60,346 nt of DNA from Jatrophihabitans sp. (GTDB lineage: Bacteria > Actinomycetota > Actinomycetes > Mycobacteriales > Jatrophihabitantaceae). The stretch lies in assembly GCA_025924515.1 (NCBI GenBank), contig JAICIE010000006.1, positions 1 through 60,346 on the forward strand, written 5' to 3'. The notes under the pieces were generated by a model. It was not told the DNA's origin and searched no databases. It was given only the letters and a program-made list of their open reading frames with translations. Positions 9,301 to 16,593 of the stretch are shown here, one piece after another (the stretch's first letter is position 1; each line of letters starts with the position of its first letter). Position numbers and translations under genes: made by a program.

Positions 9301-9675
9301 GACGTCGAGCGTCTCCCACTCGGTGCCGTACGGGCGCCGGTAGAGGACCTTCATCTGCCGCTTCGGCGCGTTGACGAGTTGCTCGCTCGCCGAACCCTTG
9401 GGGCACAGCCGCCCTCGGCTGACCGGCGAGTCGGGGTCACCCTCGATCTGCACGACCCGGTCGTCCTTGACGTACACCCGTTGTCCGCAGCCGACCGCGC
9501 AGAACGGGCAGACGCTCTGCACCATCCTGTCGGCGGTTTGCGTGCGCGGCGTCAGGCGGCGGGTGCGCGGTGACGTGACCGCGGCGCCACGGCCCAGGGC
9601 GTCACCGCCGCCGGCTTGACGCAGGACCGGCCAACCGAGGAACGAACGCTGCCTCGGGGAGTGATCGACGGCCAC
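6322..9675 (-). CDS. fdhA: Selenocysteine-containing formate dehydrogenase catalytic (alpha) subunit
   Basis: 1117 residues when the TGA at 9091-9093 is read as selenocysteine 195. It oxidises formate to CO2 at a molybdo/tungsto-bis-MGD centre. The N-terminal cluster is C56-x2-C59-x3-C63-x27-C91. The active-site stretch is NQARI-U-HSATVPSLG with His196 directly after Sec, the same arrangement as E. coli FdnG. Downstream, GSNMAECHPVGFQW and VDPRFTRTSA are standard for the family. The GTG start at 9673-9675 has AAGGAGG five bases upstream. Naive gene calling gives two separate ORFs. A hairpin right after the TGA fits a bacterial SECIS. The N-terminus (RQRSFLGWPVLRQ) is only weakly like a Tat signal, so the side of the membrane is undecided. 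Confidence 0.95.
9054..9093 (-). promoter_or_regulatory. Bacterial SECIS element with selenocysteine UGA in fdhA
   Basis: Numbering the mRNA from the U of the UGA (9093), bases 18-21 (CCCC) pair with 27-30 (GGGG) around a five-base loop AGUUU. This puts G at 23 and U at 24 in the loop and U at 17 beside the stem. Those are the same positions as the SelB-contacting U17, G23 and U24 of the E. coli fdhF element, as I recall it. G16-C32 and G10-C12 with G40-C42 can extend the stem below. The protein reads on in frame with an FdnG-like sequence. SelB recognition is inferred. Confidence 0.85.
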
Positions 9676-10154
9676 GGCAACCTCCTTGGGTCGCACCGTA
9701 CCCACTGATCGTTTGGGTTCTCTCCGCGGGAGCGCGAATCTGTGCGCGTAGAGGAGGCTGAGAAGGCGGCTATCCGGTCCGGTCGTACCCGGCCGCGACC
9801 GCGTGCGCGGCGGCGTCGGCGTCACAGCACCGCCTCGCCTCGCCGTCCAGGGCGCAGCGGCCGTCGGAAGCCTTCGGCGGCCGGGCCGCGGTGCTACCGG
9901 GCTCGCACAGGGTAGGTCTCACCGCCCCCGGGCGGACGGCACGGCTGCGAGGAGCTTATCCGCGACCAGCCCCCGCCCAGCGGCTCATGAGGACAAAGGC
10001 CGCTCAGGTGCTTGCGCGCAATGCTGTCCTGCGCAATTGTTTTCTCTAGACGGAGTCAGCAGGGCAGACAGCGCCTTCACCGCGTCCGATCTTCGGTCGG
10101 GGCGGCTCACGCGTCGACGCGACGAGGTCCGCAGTGTGCGTAGGGAGTCCGAAC
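9676..10154. other. 479-bp intergenic region upstream of fdhA and the small zinc-ribbon gene
   Basis: This divergent region must hold the promoters of the formate dehydrogenase operon and of the small plus-strand gene. A perfect 10-bp palindrome, TTGCGCGCAA, lies at 10012-10021, with a second GCGCAA at 10031-10036. I see no convincing -35/-10 pair. I looked specifically for a selenocysteine tRNA (TCA anticodon in a long acceptor/T-arm fold) and did not find one. The 180-residue plus-strand open frame across the region has no recognisable protein features. Confidence 0.4.
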
Positions 10155-10334
10155 GTGTCCTTCAAGGCGGTGATCGAGACCGACTGTCCGATCTGCGGAG
10201 CACGGCTGCGGGTGCCGGTGATCGACCTGCCGGGCACCGGTCCGAGCCGCACCGCCGATCTCGGGTGGCTGCGAGCCCACTTCAATACGCACGGTCCCGG
10301 CGACGGCGGCGAGCCGCAGGCCCTGGCTGCCTGA
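10155..10334 (+). CDS. Small putative zinc-ribbon protein
   Basis: 59 residues, unrecognised. The N-terminal half holds a C-P-I-C-G knuckle (TDCPICGARLRVP, about residues 9-21). The later part has a conserved-looking helix (LGWLRAHFNTH) whose histidines could complete a metal site. The GTG start at 10155-10157 has AGGGAG seven bases upstream, which selects this frame over longer shadows. It converges on dnaB with an 88-bp gap. No function is proposed. Confidence 0.6.
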   Translation: MSFKAVIETDCPICGARLRVPVIDLPGTGPSRTADLGWLRAHFNTHGPGDGGEPQALAA

Positions 10335-10359
10335 CCCGGCGGTAGGCGCTGGGAGCGCT

Positions 10360-10376
10360 CGTCCGCGCCGCGGACG
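10360..10376. terminator. Possible GC hairpin between converging genes
   Basis: CGTCCGC and GCGGACG form a perfect seven-base stem around the loop GCC, between the 3' end of the zinc-ribbon gene and the 3' end of dnaB. There is no U-tract, as is common in actinomycetes, so this is a weak call. Confidence 0.35.
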
Positions 10377-10422
10377 CCGCGGTGCCGCTCGCGCACGGCG
10401 GTTCGACATCCGAATCCCGAGA

Positions 10423-12846
10423 TCAGGACGGCATGTCCGCGAAACGGCTGTAGCGCCCCTGGAAGGCGACCGCGACGGTGGCCGTCGGGCCGTTTCGATG
10501 CTTCGCGAGGATGAGGTCGGCCTCGCCGGCACGCTCGGTCTCCGGCTCGTAAAGGTCCGGACGGTGTACCAGCAGGACGACGTCGGAGTCCTGCTCGATG
10601 CTGCCCGACTCGCGTAGGTCGGAGAGCAGGGGCTTCTTGTCGGTCCGTTGTTCCGGGCCGCGGTTGAGCTGGGACAGCGCGACCACCGGAACCTCGAGTT
10701 CCTTGGCCAGCAACTTCATCGCCCGGGAGAACTCGCTCACCTCCTGCTGTCGCGACTCGACCCGTTTGCCGCTCGTCATCAGCTGCAGGTAGTCGATCAC
10801 GACCAGTTGCAGGTCGTGGCGCTGCCGCAGCCGCCGGGCCTTGGCCCGGATCTCCATCATCGTGAGGTTCGGCGAGTCGTCGATGAACAACGGCGCGTCT
10901 GCCAGCTCGCTCGAGCGGCGGGCCAGGCGGGTCCAGTCCTGATCGCTCATGTGCCCGGAGCGCATGTTCTGCAGAGCGACGCTCGCCTCGGCGGAGAACA
11001 GCCGCATCATGATCTCGACCTTGCTCATCTCGAGGGAAAAGATGACCGTCGGCTTGGTGTTCTTGACCGCGGCCGACCGGGCGATGTCGAGCGCCAACGT
11101 GGAGTTGTGCGTCGGGATCATCGACTGTCCGGCCAGGTACAGGGAGGCGTCGTTGTCGACCTGCACGCACCGGACCGGGACAGACGCGGTCGCCCGGACC
11201 GACGTAATGGAACGCGACCGCTCTGCCCCCGGCGTGAACGCGACGGTGTATCCGGTCGAGGACCCGACGGCGCGGTCCGGCGCGGAGGCCGGGCGCAGGG
11301 TGGCTCGGTGTCCGAGGCTGACCACCAGTTCGTACACCTGCTGCGCAAGGCGGCCGTTGCCGATCGTCAGCTCGACGGTGCCGGCCCGGGTGCCCCGACC
11401 GCCGGTGCGCAGGAGCCCGGCCAGCAGCGCCCGCCGCTGCGGCTCACTGGCTCGCAGGTAACGCGCCGGGATGCGGTGATCGCCCTTCAGCCCGGCGCCG
11501 CCGGCCAGCCACACGCCGAGGGTGTGCGGCGCAACCGGCAACTCAGCGTGCGGCAGTTGCAGCGGCGCCGCACAGTCGACGGCGCAGCTGCCCCCGCCGC
11601 GCCGCAGCGCGGCGGCGAGCGCCTCCGTCGTCACGACGGCCGTGCACCGCACCGGCGCCCGAAGCGCCCGGCGCCCTGAGGCAGCGGCGATGCGCGCGAT
11701 GGCCCCCGCGAGAGCGGCCTCGGTGGACGGCTCGCCGCCGCCCTGGTGAGCCCACAGCTGTCGTTCGCCCGCGCACAGGCCGACCGCGCCGGCCTGCCGA
11801 CGGACCGCCGGAGCCTGCCGACCGACCGCCGACAGCCGCGTTGCCGGCGATCGAGTGGGGGCTGACGCGGAAACTGATGACGGCTCGCGGGAACGCTCCG
11901 GCGCCCTAGGGGGGCCGGCACTGCCGGGCCGGGAGGCCGGCGTGGTCGTCAGCCACTGGTGCTGCGCGTCGGCCACGATGCGCGATCCGTCGGAGAAGCG
12001 GACCTCGTAGCACGGGCGCCCGCCCATGACATCGGTCGCGGCGACAACCCGGGTCGGTCGTCCGTCGGCGCCGAGCAGCAGATCGCCCACCCGGACCGCC
12101 CCCATCGTCGTCCAGCCCGTCGGCGTGGGCAGCGGCGTGTCGAGCGCGAGGGCCTTGCCGGTGCCGGGCCGGCCCGCGATGGTGATCATCTGACCGGCAT
12201 GCAAGCCGTTGGTGTACTCGTCGAGTTCCTGGAACCCGGTCGGGATCCCGGTGCCCACGCCGCCGGTCGCCGAAATCTTGTCGATCTCGTCGAGAGTCGG
12301 CTGCAGCAGCGATTCGATGTGGACGTAGTCCTCGCTGGTGCGTCGCTCGGTGACCTCGTAGATCTCGGCCTGCGCGCGGTCGACGACCTCGTCGACCGAT
12401 CCGACGACGTCGCAGCTGCCGGACGCCGTCTCGTAGCCCATCTGCACGATGCGGGTGCCGGCGGTGACCAGGCGGCGCAGCACGGCGCGCTCGGCGACGA
12501 TCGAGGCGTAGTACCCGGCGTTGGCCGCGGTCGGCACGCCGGCGACCAGGGTGTGCAGGTACGGCGCGCCGCCGACCCGCGCCAATTGCCCGGCACGGGT
12601 CAGTTCGGCGGAGACGGTGATGGCGTCGGCCGGCTCGCCGCGTGAGTACAGATCGAGGATCGCGTCGTACACCAGCTGGTGCGCGGGCCGGTAGAAGTCT
12701 CCGGGACGCAGGACCTCGACCACGTCGGCGATGGCGTCCTTCGACAGCAACATCGCGCCGAGCACGGACTGTTCGGCCTCGATCGCCTGGGGTGGCGTGC
12801 GGTCGTAATCGCCGCCCGCGACCCGCCGATCCTCTGCCAGCGTCAC
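10423..12846 (-). CDS. dnaB: Replicative DNA helicase DnaB, intein-containing precursor
   Basis: 807 residues as translated; after removal of a 350-residue intein the helicase is 457 residues, the normal DnaB length. The N-terminal domain starts with PPQAIEAEQSVLGAML. The RecA-like domain resumes after the intein with TLALDIARSAA, IFSLEMSKVEIMMR (arginine-coupler region) and LVVIDYLQLM (Walker B). Walker A (GRPGTGK-ST) is interrupted exactly between Lys231 and Ser582. The enzyme unwinds the replication fork. The GTG start at 12844-12846 has AGGAGG about ten bases upstream and gives an N-terminus like other actinobacterial DnaB proteins. The gene follows rplI after 543 bp and probably has its own promoter. 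Confidence 0.95.
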   Translation of the reverse strand: MTLAEDRRVAGGDYDRTPPQAIEAEQSVLGAMLLSKDAIADVVEVLRPGDFYRPAHQLVYDAILDLYSRGEPADAITVSAELTRAGQLARVGGAPYLHTLVAGVPTAANAGYYASIVAERAVLRRLVTAGTRIVQMGYETASGSCDVVGSVDEVVDRAQAEIYEVTERRTSEDYVHIESLLQPTLDEIDKISATGGVGTGIPTGFQELDEYTNGLHAGQMITIAGRPGTGKALALDTPLPTPTGWTTMGAVRVGDLLLGADGRPTRVVAATDVMGGRPCYEVRFSDGSRIVADAQHQWLTTTPASRPGSAGPPRAPERSREPSSVSASAPTRSPATRLSAVGRQAPAVRRQAGAVGLCAGERQLWAHQGGGEPSTEAALAGAIARIAAASGRRALRAPVRCTAVVTTEALAAALRRGGGSCAVDCAAPLQLPHAELPVAPHTLGVWLAGGAGLKGDHRIPARYLRASEPQRRALLAGLLRTGGRGTRAGTVELTIGNGRLAQQVYELVVSLGHRATLRPASAPDRAVGSSTGYTVAFTPGAERSRSITSVRATASVPVRCVQVDNDASLYLAGQSMIPTHNSTLALDIARSAAVKNTKPTVIFSLEMSKVEIMMRLFSAEASVALQNMRSGHMSDQDWTRLARRSSELADAPLFIDDSPNLTMMEIRAKARRLRQRHDLQLVVIDYLQLMTSGKRVESRQQEVSEFSRAMKLLAKELEVPVVALSQLNRGPEQRTDKKPLLSDLRESGSIEQDSDVVLLVHRPDLYEPETERAGEADLILAKHRNGPTATVAVAFQGRYSRFADMPS
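11104..12153 (-). mobile_element. Class 3 intein inserted in the DnaB Walker A motif
   Basis: In-frame 350-residue insertion (precursor residues 232-581) starting ALALDTPLPTPTGW and ending SMIPTHN before Ser+1. The first residue is Ala instead of Cys or Ser. The Trp-Cys-Thr triplet that defines class 3 inteins is present: Trp67 two residues after block B His65 (ADAQHQW), Cys329 in block F (VRCVQVDND), and Thr348 just before the terminal His349-Asn350. The middle still resembles a LAGLIDADG endonuclease, but block C reads LGVWLAGGAG and block E reads LLAGLLRTGG. The catalytic acidic residues expected in WLGDG and LLDTDG-type motifs are therefore lost, and splicing is probably active while homing is dead. 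Confidence 0.9.
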
Positions 12847-13389
12847 CGACGCCTGTCCTCCTGTGCTCGTCGTTGGAGCCGTTCGCACCCGAGGACAAGA
12901 GGTACCGGGACCGTCCGACAGTTTCGCCGTGAGATAGACCGGCGCGGACGTTTCGGCTGGGACCGAAGGGGCAGACGCGGCTCCGCGAACGCTATGCGCC
13001 CAGCCGTTGACGGTGCAATGAGCGCTGTGCACACAGCTGTGGAAAACCCTGTGGGAAACGCCGCCCGGACTGTCGACGGATCGGTGCACAGTGCTGTGAA
13101 TTTCTCGGACGCATCGGTTGGAGGCCCGGCGTTCCGGGGGCTGCGGTGTCCACGGGTTGTGCACAACAATCGCCGGAGGTTCGTTCGGGCGGCGGCAGAA
13201 CTCGGCACTGTCCGGGTGGATTACTTGTCCGGAAGGTTGTTCCGGGCAAGAATCTGCCTCGCTCAGCGCTCGCGGCCGACAACGGCGGCGAGCGTCCCGG
13301 CGCGTCGCGCAGGAGGCGGAAACAGGACCGCCCCGTCCTCGGCGAATCGCGAGGGCGGGGCGGCGCGCTACGACTCGGGAGCAGCGACC
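12847..13389. promoter_or_regulatory. 543-bp dnaB leader region with DnaA-box-like repeats
   Basis: Between rplI and dnaB. Around 13026-13166 there are repeated TGTGNA-type words: TGTGCACA near 13026, TGTGGAAAA at 13038-13046 (reverse complement one mismatch from TTATCCACA), TGTGGGAAA at 13050-13058, GTGTCCACG near 13146, and the palindrome TTGTGCACAA at 13157-13166. This could be a DnaA-binding cluster controlling dnaB. Open frames through the region lack protein features. Confidence 0.4.
13328..13363 (-). terminator. Strong hairpin terminator after rplI
   Basis: Arms CCGCCCCGTCCTCG (13328-13341) and CGAGGGCGGGGCGG (13350-13363) pair over 14 positions with one T-G wobble and an eight-base loop. 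It sits 26 bp past the rplI stop in the direction of transcription and closes the rpsF-ssb-rpsR-rplI operon. There is no U-tract, as usual for actinomycetes. Confidence 0.75.
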
Positions 13390-13836
13390 TCAGACCGGCG
13401 ATACGGTCAGCGAGACGGAGGCGGTGACGTCCGGGTGCAGTTGCACCGCGATGGCGTGCGTGCCCGCCGTTTTGATAGCACCGGGTAGCTGGATCCGCTT
13501 GCGATCGAGCAGCGGACCGCCGGCCTCGCGGACCGCGGTGGCGACGTCGCCCGCCGTCACCGAGCCGAACAGCCGGCCGTCCTTGCCGGCGCGGGCGGCC
13601 AGCCGGACCGGGAGCCTCTCGAGATCGTTTTTCAGCTCGCGGGCGTGCGAGAGGTCGCGCACGTCGCGGGCGTCGCGGGCGCGTTTGATCTGCCCGATCT
13701 GCTTCTCGGCGCCCTTGCTCCACAGGATCGCTGCGCCGCGCGGCACGAGGTAGTTGCGGCCGTAGCCGTCGGCGACCTCGACGATGTCGCCGGCGAGGCC
13801 GAGTCCGGACACCTCGCGGGTGAGGATGAGCTTCAT
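13390..13836 (-). CDS. rplI: 50S ribosomal protein L9
   Basis: 148 residues, full length. MKLILTREVSGLGLAGDIVEVADGYGRNYLVPRG (residues 1-34, shown here as the conserved N-terminal 23S-binding domain with the GYGRNYL-P-G signature) is diagnostic. A long helix rich in Lys/Arg/Asp follows (about 40-75), and the C-terminal domain carries GKDGRLFGSVTAGDVA. It is the last gene of the rpsF-ssb-rpsR-rplI operon, starting 13 bp after rpsR. The ATG at 13834-13836 is preceded by GGGAGGACGCG. Confidence 0.97.
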   Translation of the reverse strand: MKLILTREVSGLGLAGDIVEVADGYGRNYLVPRGAAILWSKGAEKQIGQIKRARDARDVRDLSHARELKNDLERLPVRLAARAGKDGRLFGSVTAGDVATAVREAGGPLLDRKRIQLPGAIKTAGTHAIAVQLHPDVTASVSLTVSPV

Positions 13837-13849
13837 CGCGTCCTCCCGG

Positions 13850-14086
13850 TCAGCGTGCGGTCGAGGTGTAGGGCAGCAGGGCCATCTCACGGGCGTTCTT
13901 GATCGCCTTGGCGAGCTGACGCTGCTGCTGCGCGCTGACGCCGGTCACCCGGCGGGCGCGGATCTTGCCGCGGTCGGACACGAACTTGCGCAGCAGCGCG
14001 GTGTCCTTGTAGTCGATGTAGTCGATCTTCGCCGCGAGCAGCGGGTTGGCCTTCTTCTTCGGCTTGCGAATGGGTGGCTTGGGCAT
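13850..14086 (-). CDS. rpsR: 30S ribosomal protein S18
   Basis: 78 residues. The basic N-terminus ([12 protein letters not shown]), [22 protein letters not shown] and [29 protein letters not shown] are standard S18 sequence; S18 pairs with S6 on the 30S platform. It contains no Cys in the zinc-ribbon positions (C- form), so it does not bind zinc. Actinobacteria often keep both C+ and C- paralogs. The ATG at 14084-14086 has AGGAGTTCC upstream, 23 bp after ssb. Confidence 0.97.
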   Translation of the reverse strand: MPKPPIRKPKKKANPLLAAKIDYIDYKDTALLRKFVSDRGKIRARRVTGVSAQQQRQLAKAIKNAREMALLPYTSTAR

Positions 14087-14109
14087 GTCAGGAACTCCTG
14101 GGGAACGGT

Positions 14110-14595
14110 CTAGAAGGGGGGCTCGTCGGAGAAGCCGCCGCTGGTGCTTGCGGCAGTGCTCCACGGGTCGTCGGCGGGGGCGGTTCGCGAGTCCGACCCG
14201 GAGGAGCCGAAACCACCGGAGGACGAGCCGCGTTGAGTGCGGTTCACCTTCGCGGACGCGTAGCGAAGCGACGGGCCGATCTCGTCGACCTCGAGTTCGA
14301 TGACGGTGCGCTTCTCGCCCTCACGGGTCTCGTAGGAGCGCTGCTTGAGCCGGCCCTGGGCGACCACGCGCATCCCGCGGGTCAGCGACTCGGCGACGTT
14401 CTCGGCCGCCTGCCGCCAGATCGAGCAGCGCAGGAAGAGGGCCTCGCCGTCCTTCCACTCGTTGCTGTTGCGGTCGAACGTCCGCGGAGTGGAGGCGATG
14501 GTGAAGGACGCCACGGCGGCGCCCGACGGGGTGAACCGCAGTTCCGGGTCGGCGGTGAGGTTGCCGACCACCGTGATGATCGTGTCGCCGGCCAT
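14110..14595 (-). CDS. ssb: Single-stranded DNA-binding protein
   Basis: 161 residues. The OB fold covers about residues 1-115 ([22 protein letters not shown] and [30 protein letters not shown]). A Gly/Ser-rich linker follows, then the acidic protein-interaction tip ending DEPPF, the actinobacterial version of DDIPF. It protects ssDNA and recruits replication and repair partners. It lies two bases after rpsF in the ribosomal operon, the classic placement. Confidence 0.97.
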   Translation of the reverse strand: MAGDTIITVVGNLTADPELRFTPSGAAVASFTIASTPRTFDRNSNEWKDGEALFLRCSIWRQAAENVAESLTRGMRVVAQGRLKQRSYETREGEKRTVIELEVDEIGPSLRYASAKVNRTQRGSSSGGFGSSGSDSRTAPADDPWSTAASTSGGFSDEPPF

Positions 14596-14597
14596 GG

Positions 14598-14912
14598 TCA
14601 GCGCTCGTCCGGACGCAGGACCTTGGTGCGCAGCACCGACTCGTTCAGGTTGAGCTGTCGATCCAGCTCCTGCACGGCGGCAGGAGCGGCCTGCAGGTCG
14701 AGGACGGCGTAGATGCCCTCGCCATGCTTGTTGATCTCGAAGGCCATGCGGCGACGACCCCAGATGTCGACCTTCTCGATCGTGCCGCCGTCGTTCTTGA
14801 CGACGGACAGGAAGGCGTCGAGGGAGGGGGCGATGGTGCGTTCGTCGAGGCTGGGGTCGAGGATCACCATGACCTCGTAGTGGCGCAGCCGCGAAGGCGC
14901 AGGGGTACTCAC
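14598..14912 (-). CDS. rpsF: 30S ribosomal protein S6
   Basis: 104 residues. [15 protein letters not shown] and [29 protein letters not shown] are diagnostic for S6. The GTG start at 14910-14912 has AGGAGGGC upstream. It is the first gene of the rpsF-ssb-rpsR-rplI operon; its promoter lies in the 162 bp before the glycosyltransferase gene end, where I cannot place a -10 with confidence. Confidence 0.97.
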   Translation of the reverse strand: MSTPAPSRLRHYEVMVILDPSLDERTIAPSLDAFLSVVKNDGGTIEKVDIWGRRRMAFEINKHGEGIYAVLDLQAAPAAVQELDRQLNLNESVLRTKVLRPDER

Positions 14913-15074
14913 AGGGAAGCCCTCCTGTGGACTGGTCGGCCACGGGCTCTCCGTGGCAGGAGGCGCTCGCCGGACCCGTCCCGGGCCGAGCCGGGCCAGC
15001 GCGGGGAACCGCGCACCGGCGAACCAAGCCAGGCTACCGGCCGCGGCGGGCCCAGTGGTAATCCGGTTGGCGGC

Positions 15075-16526
15075 TCAGCCGACGGGCGGGCCGCTCCTGA
15101 CGACGTCCGCCGGTCGGGACAGGCGCGGCACGGACAGGACGAACCGGTCCGGGGCGGCGTCGAAGAACCCGCCGGCCGGGTCGTCGGCGCCGTCGGCGCG
15201 CACGACGTCGAGTTCGGGTCGCCACATCTCACGGATGACCTGTGCGGCCAACCCCAGCAGCAGCGCGTCGCGGACCAGCAGGACGACGACGAGCGTGCCG
15301 TAGTGGATCCCGCGCGCGGACTGGTTCGGCTCCAGGCCGAGCAGCAGCGTCAGCGTGAGGATCCACACGACAACCTCCGCGCCCTGCCAGGCCAGCGCCA
15401 GCCGCCACCGCGGCCGCGCCAGCGCCAGCAACGGCACCAGCCACAGCGAGTACTGCGGGCTCCACACCTTCGTGGTGATCAAGAAGGCGAGGACGGCGAG
15501 GAACGCAAGCTGGCCCATGCGGGGGCGGACCGGTGCGGCCAGCCCGAGCCACGCCACGGCTGCGAGGGCGAGGACGAGGGCGACCGCGACGGCGGTTCCC
15601 GGGGGCACCCAGTAGGTGGCGTCGCTCGCGTTCGGCCCGCTGGTCAGCAGGGTCCTGCCGATGGCCCAGAGGGTGCTGCGCTCGGTCGGGCGCTGGAAGC
15701 TGAACGCGTAGAACTCCTGCCAGCCGCGGTAGTAGGCCAGCGCGATCGGGACGTTGACGGCCAGCCAGGTGAGCGCCGCCGCTGCGACGGCCCAGATGGC
15801 GGGCGCCCAGCGCCGGCTGCGCAGAGCCAGGACTACCAGCGGCAGCAGCAGCAGGGCGGGATACAGCTTCGCTGCGGTGCCGAGGGCGATCAGCACGCCG
15901 CAGGCGACCGGCCGGCGCCGCGACCAGGCCCAGAGCGCCGCGCTGGTCAGCGCCATCGCGAGCAGGTCCCAGTTCGAGAAGGCGTGGAAGACCAGCAGCG
16001 GCGACAGGGCGAACAGAGCGGCGTCGTAGGGCCTGCGCCGGGAGGCATAGGCAGTGCACGCGGTCACGACGCAGCCGCAGACCGCGAGCAGGATCGCGGT
16101 CAGGGCGGCGAAGACGACGACCTCCGGCCAGTCGCTCTTCAGCACATGCACCGCCTGCGTGAGCAGGGCGGTGACCTCCATCAACCCGCCGGTGAGGACC
16201 GGATATTCGACCGCAGTGTCCCGGTACGGCACGGCGCCGACATCGAGGCGCTCGTCGGACCACAGCGGGACGACGTCGGAGTAGCAGACGTGCGTGTACT
16301 GCTTGTATCCCGTCCAGTCGCCCGTCACGCACGGTGCCTTCTGCGCGAAGGCGAGCAGCAGCGTGAATGTGGTCAGCGCAAGCAGCACCCGCGCCGGCGT
16401 CCACCACCCGGACGGGCGGATCCCGGCCCGTCGGCCCCACGCCCCGCCGACCGCGCCGGCCGCGCGCCGAGCCATCGGGTCGGTGTGGCTCGGCAGCGGC
16501 GCCGGCGGAGCGGACGGCGGGGTCAC
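15075..16526 (-). CDS. GT87-type membrane glycosyltransferase (DUF2029)
   Basis: 483 residues, with about ten hydrophobic helices. The first extracytoplasmic loop holds the acidic/aromatic stretch with VPYRDTAVEYPVLTGGLM, the signature of the GT87 polyprenyl-phosphate-mannose-dependent alpha-mannosyltransferases used in actinobacterial lipomannan-type glycans. TKVWSPQYSLWLVPLLALA is the second conserved block. The donor and acceptor are not determinable. The GTG at 16524-16526 is chosen, although its ribosome site is poor; an internal ATG at residue 18 is possible. It is 67 bp downstream of the class A PBP and probably co-transcribed, a common actinobacterial neighbourhood. Confidence 0.8.
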   Translation of the reverse strand: MTPPSAPPAPLPSHTDPMARRAAGAVGGAWGRRAGIRPSGWWTPARVLLALTTFTLLLAFAQKAPCVTGDWTGYKQYTHVCYSDVVPLWSDERLDVGAVPYRDTAVEYPVLTGGLMEVTALLTQAVHVLKSDWPEVVVFAALTAILLAVCGCVVTACTAYASRRRPYDAALFALSPLLVFHAFSNWDLLAMALTSAALWAWSRRRPVACGVLIALGTAAKLYPALLLLPLVVLALRSRRWAPAIWAVAAAALTWLAVNVPIALAYYRGWQEFYAFSFQRPTERSTLWAIGRTLLTSGPNASDATYWVPPGTAVAVALVLALAAVAWLGLAAPVRPRMGQLAFLAVLAFLITTKVWSPQYSLWLVPLLALARPRWRLALAWQGAEVVVWILTLTLLLGLEPNQSARGIHYGTLVVVLLVRDALLLGLAAQVIREMWRPELDVVRADGADDPAGGFFDAAPDRFVLSVPRLSRPADVVRSGPPVG

Positions 16527-16593
16527 CGGCCCATCCTGGCATCGGCGGTCCGCTTCGGATTCGCTCCGCACGGTCAGGAGTCCTGCTGGTCGC

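Noticed and set aside
9676-10154. Selenocysteine tRNA near fdhA/selD
   Set aside because: I looked for a TCA anticodon loop in a long-armed tRNA fold in the intergenic regions around selD and fdhA and found none. It is probably elsewhere in the genome.
12847-13164. N-terminal extension of DnaB (about 106 residues) in the longer open frame
   Set aside because: It does not resemble any DnaB N-terminus, and a ribosome site lies directly before the GTG at 12844-12846.
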